Shown in pieces: positions 1 through 5,324 of a stretch of DNA of 5,324 bases (positions are counted from its first letter, which is position 1; each line of letters begins with the position of its first letter). The translations under genes were made by a program, and so were the position numbers. This stretch comes from GCA-1730015 sp964550655 (GTDB lineage: Bacteria > Pseudomonadota > Gammaproteobacteria > Granulosicoccales > Granulosicoccaceae), in assembly GCA_964550655.1 (NCBI GenBank), contig CAZKAQ010000196.1, forward strand, positions 1 to 5,324, in the 5' to 3' direction. Under the pieces are notes generated by a model, which saw only the letters and a program-made list of their open reading frames with translations, did not search any database and was not told where the DNA came from.

Positions 1-54
1 GCCCTCGCCATGGCGCGTTCTCGCTACACAGACTTCTGCCGCGCAGACTCCTAG
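1..54 (-). repeat. Partial copy of palindromic CTAG-ended element, cut by window edge
   Basis: The reverse complement of these 54 bases matches 4951-5004 at 50 of 54 positions by eye; the four differences are all C/T. Both copies begin with CTAGGAGTCTGCGCGG and run through a shared GCCATGGCGAGGGC. This copy is therefore inverted relative to the one at 4951 and presumably continues left of the window. It ends in CTAG (51-54), the same tetranucleotide that bounds both elements at 4951-5273. No transposase is visible, so this is probably the end of a non-autonomous MITE-like element. The CTAG overlaps the stop codon of the leftward transporter gene. Confidence 0.75.
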
Positions 55-947
55 AGCTGCACCGATTTGCTCTTATGATTTCTCAGTGTTACCCCGAGCA
101 CTGTAATCAAAATAATCAGACCACCGACGATCACATTAGCTGACGGTAGCTGGGAGAGTATTAGCAATGCCAGCGACACACCGTATACCGGTTCAAGTCC
201 CGCCGCAATAAGACTGGCAACAGATACACTGACCTGCCTTAAAGCGTTAATAAACAAAGTATGCGCAAATGCAGTACACACTACACCTAATATCAACAAA
301 ATTATCCACTGATTGGCAGCAACGCCTTTAAAACCAAAAAATGCCAAAGGCAGGAGTACAACTGTCGCAACACTGTTTTGAATAAACGCTGTGACCAGTG
401 CACCGTTTGAATGAGTTAATCGACGATTCAACAACTGTAGAATTGCAAAACTAAAGCCGCTGGCTAAACCAAATAAAATACCAGACCCGTAATTGAACTC
501 TCCGCTGACGATACCTGAAATAACAAGCACACCCAGCAATACAAGCAATGCCGCAGCAATCGTTTCAATACGCCATTTTTCTTTAAAAAACAGAGGTTCG
601 AGTAGTGCAACAAACACCGGGCATGTTGAAAAAGTCACTAACCCTATGGCCACTGTTGAAGCACGAATGGATGCAAAAAATGCTACCCAGTGAAAAGCCA
701 GCAGTGCGCCTGAGAAAAACAGTATCAAAAGACTACCCGGCGGAAAATACTGCAACACCCCGGCATTCATACCACGACAAACAATGAACAGCGTAAGTGA
801 TGCGAACAACGTGCGCGCAAACGTTACTTCAATAGCCCCCAGATCTACTGCTGCACCCAACACACCCGCAAGGCCAAACAAAAAGGTAGCTATGTGCACA
901 CTGACTAAAGGCGCACTGATCAGTGACCTATAAATACCCTGTAACAC
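51..947 (-). CDS. EamA/DMT-family inner-membrane transporter
   Basis: This 298-residue protein is a member of the drug/metabolite transporter superfamily with the usual tandem EamA repeat. About ten hydrophobic segments are visible. The first EamA half spans roughly residues 17-145 and contains an LEPLFFKEK-type loop (117-124). The second spans roughly 155-290 and contains the matching LEPVYGVSL (251-259), as expected from internal duplication. Length is normal for the family. The substrate cannot be told from sequence; relatives export amino acids, metabolites or drugs. The start is GTG at 947 with no clear Shine-Dalgarno. A second GTG (V17) is possible, but residues 1-16 look like ordinary family N-terminus. 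The TAG stop (51-53) lies in the CTAG of the neighbouring repeat, so the last few residues may have been set by the insertion. It lies 46 bp downstream of the MipA/OmpV gene on the same strand with no obvious terminator between, so co-transcription is possible. Confidence 0.9.
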   Translation of the reverse strand: MLQGIYRSLISAPLVSVHIATFLFGLAGVLGAAVDLGAIEVTFARTLFASLTLFIVCRGMNAGVLQYFPPGSLLILFFSGALLAFHWVAFFASIRASTVAIGLVTFSTCPVFVALLEPLFFKEKWRIETIAAALLVLLGVLVISGIVSGEFNYGSGILFGLASGFSFAILQLLNRRLTHSNGALVTAFIQNSVATVVLLPLAFFGFKGVAANQWIILLILGVVCTAFAHTLFINALRQVSVSVASLIAAGLEPVYGVSLALLILSQLPSANVIVGGLIILITVLGVTLRNHKSKSVQL

Positions 948-993
948 TACGAGCGCAAAACAAGTGGTGTGAATATCGCTTGCCGCTTGCTGG

Positions 994-1956
994 TCACTCT
1001 TCTCTTACCCTGACCAGTCTTTTACTCTTAAATAACCTCCAGCTAAAAGCCGCAATAATACGAGTATTTGTATCATCTTCAAAAAGCGGACTATCTTCAT
1101 TTTCAGAGCCCGCAAACGAGGCAAACCCGAGCCCTATAAAAGTACTGATACCAGGTCTTGGTTTAAAGCTCGCGCCTAGTGACAACTGAACATTTAAAAA
1201 ACCCGCCTCTGCGTCGAATTCCGGTCTGGTATCAGTTACAAACTGAGGATCAACACTATAAAAATATTCCGATAACCGTTCTCCCAGCCAGGTCGTGGAT
1301 AATGAAGCACTGAACGATAGCCTTTCGTTATAAAACCCACCGACTCGATAGCCCAGACTCGTATTAAACACAGGCCCTCGATAGTCAAAGTTTCGAATAT
1401 CTGTAGAGACTGCAAAACGAAGTGACGTTATCCAGTTAACTCTGGATCTGATATCGCGGTCGTTAGTAAAATCCAACAGTGGCACGTCAAAACGTGGCCC
1501 GAGTTCAAATATAAAATCTAAATCAGGCATGCCTTCACGCAACGGGGTATTAGAGGTATCAGAATTCAGCGACCCGCTGATGCCTAAATCGATAACCAAT
1601 CGATCACTTTCGTAGGCTATGAGTTTCACACCACCGTCCTTAACCTGAACCGAGTCACTGCGATAAATAAACCAGGGCACTACGAACTGGCGATCGTTGA
1701 CTACCCCTGACGCCGGATACGCCGGCACCTGCAGCGCTGCGGCAGCTACTCCGAATTCAAATCGCGGCAGTGATTCCCGTCTTTGTGATACCCCGGTGTC
1801 TTTGCGCGGGGATTCAACGTCGGGCCTGACCAGCGCCGGATCTTCGCCATCGGAAGTGGATTCGTTGCCCAGAACCGGGTTGAGGCTGCATAACATCAGG
1901 GTAATACCGCCAAAAAATGCAGAAGTTTTAATGGTTTTCCACTCTCGTTGATTCAA
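994..1956 (-). CDS. MipA/OmpV-family outer-membrane protein
   Basis: This 320-residue protein has a Sec-type signal peptide (basic start, hydrophobic 12-26, likely cut after PVLG near residue 30). A low-complexity acidic/basic linker (31-63) follows, then alternating amphipathic strands of a beta barrel. Family hallmarks are the first strand FEFGVAAAALQVPAYPAS (66-83), the following VVPWFIYRS (92-100), EGMPDLDFIFELGP (141-154), and YFYSVDPQF followed by FDAEAGF (231-253). MipA of E. coli scaffolds peptidoglycan enzymes and OmpV is a Vibrio porin-like protein; the role here is unknown. The barrel would normally end in an aromatic residue, seen as SWRLF (305-309), but 11 charged residues (310-320) follow. 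The start is unclear: TTG at 1956 is the best extended choice and has no good Shine-Dalgarno. An ATT at 1932-1930, preceded by GAGAGTGGAAAACC, would also leave a complete signal peptide. It is transcribed divergently from the sortase operon. Confidence 0.85.
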   Translation of the reverse strand: MNQREWKTIKTSAFFGGITLMLCSLNPVLGNESTSDGEDPALVRPDVESPRKDTGVSQRRESLPRFEFGVAAAALQVPAYPASGVVNDRQFVVPWFIYRSDSVQVKDGGVKLIAYESDRLVIDLGISGSLNSDTSNTPLREGMPDLDFIFELGPRFDVPLLDFTNDRDIRSRVNWITSLRFAVSTDIRNFDYRGPVFNTSLGYRVGGFYNERLSFSASLSTTWLGERLSEYFYSVDPQFVTDTRPEFDAEAGFLNVQLSLGASFKPRPGISTFIGLGFASFAGSENEDSPLFEDDTNTRIIAAFSWRLFKSKRLVRVREE

Positions 1957-1974
1957 TTTACTTAACTTCAGTCA

Positions 1975-2004
1975 ATTATGACAGCAAGCAATAGCGGTTG
2001 TCAT
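1975..2004 (-). promoter_or_regulatory. Probable sigma70-type promoter of the MipA/OmpV gene
   Basis: Read on the minus strand, ATGACA (2004-1999) resembles a -35 box (5 of 6 to TTGACA). CATAAT (1980-1975) resembles a -10 box (5 of 6 to TATAAT), and the spacer is 18 bp. Transcription would start near 1968, giving a very short leader of about a dozen bases before the TTG at 1956, or about 36 bases before the alternative ATT. No experimental support is available. Confidence 0.5.
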
Positions 2005-2005
2005 A
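1977..2005. promoter_or_regulatory. Dyad symmetry in the divergent intergenic region, possible operator
   Basis: TATGACA (1977-1983) and TGTCATA (1999-2005) are perfect 7-bp inverted arms with centres 22 bp apart, about two helical turns. This spacing suits a dimeric regulator. The arms cover the -10 and -35 boxes of the proposed leftward promoter and lie upstream of the rightward operon. A regulator bound here could therefore affect both directions. Part of the symmetry comes from the -35/-10 sequences themselves, so chance is not excluded. Confidence 0.3.
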
Positions 2006-2006
2006 T

Positions 2007-2034
2007 TTGATCAGAATTCAACAGACAGTATCTT
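2007..2034 (+). promoter_or_regulatory. Weak candidate promoter for the VIT-vWA/sortase operon
   Basis: TTGATC (2007-2012) and TATCTT (2029-2034), separated by 16 bp, are each 4 of 6 to the sigma70 consensus. This is the best rightward match seen between the divergent genes. It would place the start of transcription near 2041, consistent with translation from the ATG at 2110 rather than the TTG at 2050. The match is poor enough that an activator or another sigma factor may be needed. Confidence 0.2.
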
Positions 2035-2095
2035 TTTTCAGGAATTGGTTTGCCAGATTCAGCAAGTTTAATAAGCATTCCCGTTAAAGATACTC

Positions 2096-2101
2096 AAAGG
2101 A
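2096..2101 (+). promoter_or_regulatory. Ribosome binding site deciding the start of the VIT-vWA gene
   Basis: AAAGGA lies 8 nt before ATG 2110. The longer in-frame option, TTG at 2050, has only CAGGAA close upstream and would add 20 residues without signal-peptide character. The ATG is therefore preferred. Confidence 0.55.
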
Positions 2102-2109
2102 CTTTCTGC

Positions 2110-4323
2110 ATGTACCAGCCGCACTTGTCGTTTGCTATTGCAAGACATCAATCATCATCAGTTGATCAGTTTCGGTTGCCGTCAACAAAAAAGGTTCCAG
2201 TCAGAATCCTGCTGATTGTGGTGTTGGCGGCGTTATTATGCAGCACCGTAAAGGATTCAAGAGCAAATGAATCCACTGGCACAGAATCAATTGTCCGCGC
2301 TATGTCAGAGATAGAAAGCGGTACACTGCTGTTTCTCTCAGAAAACAGGAACCACTACCTGCGAGCTCCACTGCTCGAGACCTCGGTCGAGATAGCGGTC
2401 CAGGGAATGGTAGCTCGAACAGTTGTCGAGCAACAATTTTCAAACAACTCAACAGAATGGATAGAGGGAGTCTACGCCTTTCCATTACCTGATACCGCTA
2501 CGGTAGACGAACTTACCCTGATAACCGGAACGTCCAGAATCGATGGTGTTGTTCAACCTCGAAAAAAGGCACGCGCCACCTACACCGCAGCTAAGGTCGT
2601 CGGCAAAAAAGCCAGCCTCCTCGAACAACAACGTGCAAATTTATTCACTACTAAAGTTGCAAACATCCCACCAGGCGAAACAATGACCGTTCGTATCAGT
2701 TTTCAGTCAACTGTGCGTTTTGTCGATGGTCAATTTGATCTCTACTTTCCACTGACTATTACGCCACGCTACATTCCTGCGGCAAACTACGCATACACCG
2801 ATGATCACCTGACAAGTAATGCAAATACCGGCTGGACAACAGTAGCCGATTTAGAGGATGCGGCAAATATTACGCCGCCGATGACCGATATCGCCTCACC
2901 CGTATCGATCTCTGTAACACTTGATACAGGCCTGAGCGATCTCACGGTCATCAGTAACACGCATGACATCATTACCACCGAGGCAGAGCCACCAGATAAC
3001 AATATCCGTCATGTTTCACTAGTTAATAAAACCATTCCTGCGGATCGTGACTTCAAACTAAGCTGGTCACCACGACCGTCCGAGGCTCCCGTGGCCGCAG
3101 TCTTCAGAGAAGATAAAAACCACCCGCACGGCATAGAGACTTTTGCCTCTGTTATGCTTATGCCGCCGCAGCAGCTATTTACCGGGTCTGAATTATCACG
3201 CGAAGTAGTTTTTGTAATCGACACATCGCAGTCAATGAGTGGTGACTCAATCCGACAGGCTCGCAGAATGCTTACTATCGGCATAGAGCGATTATCCGCT
3301 AATGATTCTTTTAATGTGCTGGCATTCGATAGCAGTACACGCAAACTGTTCAACCAGGCGGTGAAGGCGGATGCTGCAAGCAAAGCGCAGGCAATCTCCT
3401 GGGTACAAAATCTTATAGCAAACGGAGGCACAGAAATACTCGGCGCACTTCAATCTGCTCTGGAGACCCCGCGGACAGAACAGAGTTTTCAACAAATCGT
3501 CTTTATTACCGATGGCAGTGTAGGCAATGAATCTGAAATATTTAAGTTCTTAAAAAATAACATCGGTAATACCCGACTCTTTACGGTAGGCATTGGTTCT
3601 GCACCCAATACCTGGTTTATGCGCAAGTCAGCAGAGCTTGGCAGAGGAACATACACCAGTATCGCCAATACGACAGAACTCGCAGAAAAAGCACTTACTT
3701 TACTCGCTAAACTCGAACAACCTGCTATCACTGATATAAAAATTCACTTCGACACAGATACTCCACCGGAAGTCTATCCTGTCATCATACCGGACGTATA
3801 TATAGGGGAACCAGTGCTGGCAGATGCCAGATGGATGGATACAATCACGCGTGGTGAAATTAAAATTACCGGCCTGTCCGCAGGCAAGCCCTGGGAACAA
3901 ACCATCGACCTCGGTTCACCCACTGATAAAAATTCAACAAGCAACCAACCGTGGCTTGATAAGTTATGGGCTTACAGAAAAATACAATCACTTGAAGATT
4001 CGCTGCTGTTAAATAACAACGTTGAACAAATAGAAAATTCGGTAACAGATATTGCTCTTCGTTATTCAATGGTAACGAAATATACAAGCCTGGTCGCCGT
4101 TGAAGATAGATCGAGCAGAGACCCATCCACTATCAACCTGCGCACAGCAGCCATTCCACAAGCAATTCCAGCTGGCAACACCATGTATTATCCGCAAGGC
4201 AGTCTTGGGACCACATTGCGGTTCCTGATAGCTTTGGTGTTTGCGTTACTGGCCATGCTGATTACTTTTTCAAAACAACGGCCAGCCAGTAAGATGCTCT
4301 GCACGCCTCTCAGGTTGTCATAA
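2110..4323 (+). CDS. VIT and vWA domain protein, marine proteobacterial sortase target
   Basis: This 737-residue exported protein is the presumed substrate of the sortase encoded immediately downstream. An unusually long N-region (1-30) precedes a hydrophobic signal segment (32-45) and a likely cleavage site after SRA (52). A VIT domain spans about 75-205 and contains YAFPLPD (122-128), the ARATYTAA/KKASLLEQQ block (154-174) and VANIPPGE (183-190). A vWA domain spans about 365-545 with a complete MIDAS metal site: DTSQS (D371, S373, S375), T441 in GGTE, and D468 in ITDG. A region resembling the C-terminal part of inter-alpha-trypsin-inhibitor heavy chains follows, including LWAYRKIQSLEDSL and VTKYTSLVAVED. 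The tail has YPQGS (694-698) in the place of LPXTG, then a hydrophobic helix (about 702-721) and a basic end. The domain order fits the marine proteobacterial sortase target family. The protein probably binds metal-dependent ligands at the cell envelope; its ligand is unknown. A 757-residue form starting at TTG 2050 is possible. Confidence 0.9.
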   Translation: MYQPHLSFAIARHQSSSVDQFRLPSTKKVPVRILLIVVLAALLCSTVKDSRANESTGTESIVRAMSEIESGTLLFLSENRNHYLRAPLLETSVEIAVQGMVARTVVEQQFSNNSTEWIEGVYAFPLPDTATVDELTLITGTSRIDGVVQPRKKARATYTAAKVVGKKASLLEQQRANLFTTKVANIPPGETMTVRISFQSTVRFVDGQFDLYFPLTITPRYIPAANYAYTDDHLTSNANTGWTTVADLEDAANITPPMTDIASPVSISVTLDTGLSDLTVISNTHDIITTEAEPPDNNIRHVSLVNKTIPADRDFKLSWSPRPSEAPVAAVFREDKNHPHGIETFASVMLMPPQQLFTGSELSREVVFVIDTSQSMSGDSIRQARRMLTIGIERLSANDSFNVLAFDSSTRKLFNQAVKADAASKAQAISWVQNLIANGGTEILGALQSALETPRTEQSFQQIVFITDGSVGNESEIFKFLKNNIGNTRLFTVGIGSAPNTWFMRKSAELGRGTYTSIANTTELAEKALTLLAKLEQPAITDIKIHFDTDTPPEVYPVIIPDVYIGEPVLADARWMDTITRGEIKITGLSAGKPWEQTIDLGSPTDKNSTSNQPWLDKLWAYRKIQSLEDSLLLNNNVEQIENSVTDIALRYSMVTKYTSLVAVEDRSSRDPSTINLRTAAIPQAIPAGNTMYYPQGSLGTTLRFLIALVFALLAMLITFSKQRPASKMLCTPLRLS

Positions 4324-4324
4324 A

Positions 4325-4909
4325 ATGCTAAAGTCACACTTTAACAATGCATTGAGCGTAGTATTGTTGACTATAGCAATACTGGTCTTCGGTGACGCCG
4401 CTGCCTTGGTCGTCAAGGCACAGCTGGCCCAGGTTCTTATCGCACGCAGCTGGAATACCACTGCTGAGCATCCCTGGCCATGGGCAGATACCAGGCCAGT
4501 TGCTCGGCTGGTCATACCTGACATCAAGCTCGATAACTTTGTACTCGACGGTGCCACGGGCGCCGTCCTCGCATTTGGCCCTGGTATGACAGCAGGCAGC
4601 GCAATACCGGGAGGCAGCGGCGTGACAATGATTGCCGCACATCGTGACACCCACTTTGAAGCGCTCGAGGATATTTCCGAGGGTGATCTTATCCGTTTAC
4701 AAAACACACGCAAGCAATGGCATCAGTATCGGGTCACTGGCATCCGCATTGCAGATAGCCGAAGTGAAGCAGTTGAACCGTTAGCGGATGACTCGTTATT
4801 AATGTTGGTGACCTGTTATCCTTTTGACGCACTGATACCGGGCGGGCCGCTGCGGTATGTAGTGGAAGCTCAGCTTTTACCCGAAGCAACCACTGACTCG
4901 AAAGGCTGA
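4325..4909 (+). CDS. Class GN (marine proteobacterial) sortase
   Basis: This 194-residue cysteine transpeptidase is expected to be anchored in the inner membrane by its N-terminal hydrophobic segment (about 10-31), with the catalytic domain in the periplasm. The catalytic residues are visible: H106 in AAHRDTHF, C164 in LVTCYPF and R177 in GGPLRY. PWPWADTRPVARL (50-62) is a signature of the Gram-negative class. Length matches compact single-domain sortases, and nothing appears missing. Sortases cut a sorting motif in a secreted protein and join it to an amine nucleophile; the acceptor for this class is not established. ATG 4325 begins 1 nt after the stop of the VIT-vWA gene, with only a weak AGG about 10 nt upstream. 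Translational coupling with the target gene is therefore likely. No histidine kinase, response regulator or OmpA-like partner, seen in other proteobacterial dedicated sortase loci, is in the window. Confidence 0.93.
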   Translation: MLKSHFNNALSVVLLTIAILVFGDAAALVVKAQLAQVLIARSWNTTAEHPWPWADTRPVARLVIPDIKLDNFVLDGATGAVLAFGPGMTAGSAIPGGSGVTMIAAHRDTHFEALEDISEGDLIRLQNTRKQWHQYRVTGIRIADSRSEAVEPLADDSLLMLVTCYPFDALIPGGPLRYVVEAQLLPEATTDSKG

Positions 4910-4950
4910 ACTATTCACTTTTCCAATGTCCAACGCTGGATAAAAAGCCA

Positions 4951-5118
4951 CTAGGAGTCTGCGCGGTAGAAGTCTGCGTAGCGAGAATGTGCCATGGCGA
5001 GGGCGTTTTTACGATCATTTGAGGCGCATAGTTATTCATACGTAACGAAAATGATCGATAAAAAAGCACCGTCAGGGCGCATTCGCAGTAGCAGTAGTTC
5101 TACCGCGCAGACTCCTAG
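4951..5118. mobile_element. MITE-like palindromic element 1 with CTAG at both ends
   Basis: This 168-bp segment is bounded by a perfect 21-bp inverted repeat (4951-4971 and 5098-5118), starting CTAGGAGTCTGCGCGG and ending CCGCGCAGACTCCTAG. Weaker complementarity continues inward: GCGAGAATGTGCC near 4981-4993 pairs imperfectly with the GGGCGCATTCGC region near 5075-5086. A second hairpin lies in the centre (5006-5065). It holds no credible reading frame, so it would be mobilised in trans if at all. CTAG at each end could be a 4-bp target duplication, as seen for YTAR-type targets of IS5-group elements; the family is not assigned here. AGTCTGCG occurs twice, 15 bp apart, near the left end (4956 and 4971), perhaps as transposase-binding repeats. 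It lies 41 bp after the sortase stop. Its first 54 bases recur inverted at 1-54. Confidence 0.7.
5006..5065. repeat. Central hairpin of element 1
   Basis: The left arm 5006-5020 (TTTTTACGATCATTT) pairs with the right arm 5048-5065 (AAAATGATCGATAAAAAA), with a single-base bulge and a 27-base loop. With the terminal repeats this makes the whole element close to one long imperfect stem. In RNA read from the sortase operon it could fold, stall RNA polymerase or stabilise the 3' end. It is not a classic GC-stem/U-tract terminator. Confidence 0.5.
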
Positions 5119-5273
5119 CCCGGACTATTCATGAAATGGCGAGCATATCGCGCAGAGATTTGGTTTCACAGTACATTTTGATATTTGCAAAAGAAAAAAT
5201 TTGCTCGGGGCGCGTAGCTGTGGAATCAAAGATCAAGCGAGATGCCGTTGATTTCGTGAATAGTCCGGGCTAG
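5115..5273. mobile_element. MITE-like palindromic element 2, abutting element 1
   Basis: This 159-bp segment has terminal inverted repeats of 23 bp (5115-5137 and 5251-5273) that match at 22 positions. The core is CTAGCCCGGACTATTCA. Inward of these, the two halves still resemble each other in inverted orientation (for example TTTCACAGTAC near 5163-5173 against GTAGCTGTGGAATC near 5214-5227), so the element is a long imperfect palindrome. CTAG stands at both ends, and the left CTAG (5115-5118) is also the right CTAG of element 1. The terminal sequence differs from element 1, implying a different transposase or at least a different end family. No coding region was seen. Confidence 0.65.
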
Positions 5274-5324
5274 CCATCACCATTAAAGTATTTAATCAAT
5301 GACCTATTTCTGGGCCTTTCTGGC
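5274..5324. other. Unassigned tail of the window
   Basis: These 51 bases are AT-rich at first and include a small perfect hairpin, ATTAAA-GTA-TTTAAT (5282-5296). No start, stop or RNA signature can be supported here. Together with 4910-4950, which holds only a 4-bp hairpin at TCCAACGCTGGA (4929-4940), it is the only sequence right of the sortase gene not taken up by the two elements. Confidence 0.4.

Noticed and set aside
51..947. Transporter as a sortase-system component
   Set aside because: EamA proteins are widespread exporters with no known tie to sortases, and it is separated from the pair by the barrel gene on the opposite strand.
923..1189. 88-codon rightward open frame across the gap between the two leftward genes
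   Set aside because: It overlaps the 3' end of the MipA/OmpV gene and the transporter start, and shows no domain or start signal.
1882..1896. Lipoprotein lipobox at the cysteine in the MipA/OmpV signal peptide (LMLCS)
   Set aside because: The residue before Cys23 is Leu rather than Gly, Ala or Ser, and the hydrophobic stretch continues past it; the mature protein is a barrel.
3009..3431. 140-codon open frame on the minus strand inside the VIT-vWA gene
   Set aside because: It lies opposite the vWA domain, whose motifs are intact, and resembles a composition-driven shadow frame.
4318..4713. 131-codon open frame on the minus strand opposite the sortase gene
   Set aside because: It overlaps the well-supported sortase almost fully, its translation is low in recognisable features, and it has no supporting ribosome site or homology.
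4929..4946. Intrinsic terminator after the sortase gene
   Set aside because: TCCA-ACGC-TGGA gives only a 4-bp stem and is followed by A-rich rather than T-rich sequence.
4951..5273. CRISPR array or tRNA/integron attachment site in the repeat-rich right end
   Set aside because: There are no regularly spaced direct repeats with unique spacers, no tRNA cloverleaf and no integrase gene; the structure is two inverted-repeat elements.

Overview
The window looks like chromosome from a marine-type gammaproteobacterium. The main reason is an adjacent gene pair encoding a Gram-negative (class GN) sortase and its VIT/von Willebrand factor A partner, a pairing known mainly from marine Proteobacteria. 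A MipA/OmpV-type outer-membrane barrel gene confirms a Gram-negative envelope. Species cannot be named from the sequence alone.

Layout. Positions 1-54 hold one end of a repeat element cut by the window edge. Two genes then read leftward: a drug/metabolite (EamA) transporter (51-947) and a MipA/OmpV-family outer-membrane protein (994-1956). A short divergent control region (about 1957-2109) carries a good sigma70-like promoter for the MipA/OmpV gene, overlapped by a dyad. Two genes read rightward: a 737-residue secreted VIT-vWA protein with a C-terminal sorting tail (2110-4323), and 1 nt later the 194-residue sortase (4325-4909). From 4951 to 5273 there is no gene. This stretch holds two small palindromic, MITE-like elements joined end to end and sharing one CTAG tetranucleotide. 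The last 51 bases hold nothing recognisable.

How it fits together. The VIT-vWA protein is exported, and its tail (YPQGS-type motif, hydrophobic segment, basic end) is presumably cut and transferred by the sortase anchored in the inner membrane. Other dedicated proteobacterial sortase loci also carry a two-component system and an OmpA-like protein. None of these is in the window; the nearest envelope gene is instead the divergent MipA/OmpV barrel. A functional link between the barrel and the sortase pair is only inferred from proximity and the shared intergenic region.

The most unusual structure is the repeat system. The 54-bp repeat at the left edge matches the start of the first right-hand element in inverted orientation (50 of 54 positions), so all four genes sit between inverted copies. 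The CTAG at the inner edge of the left copy also supplies the TAG stop codon of the transporter gene.
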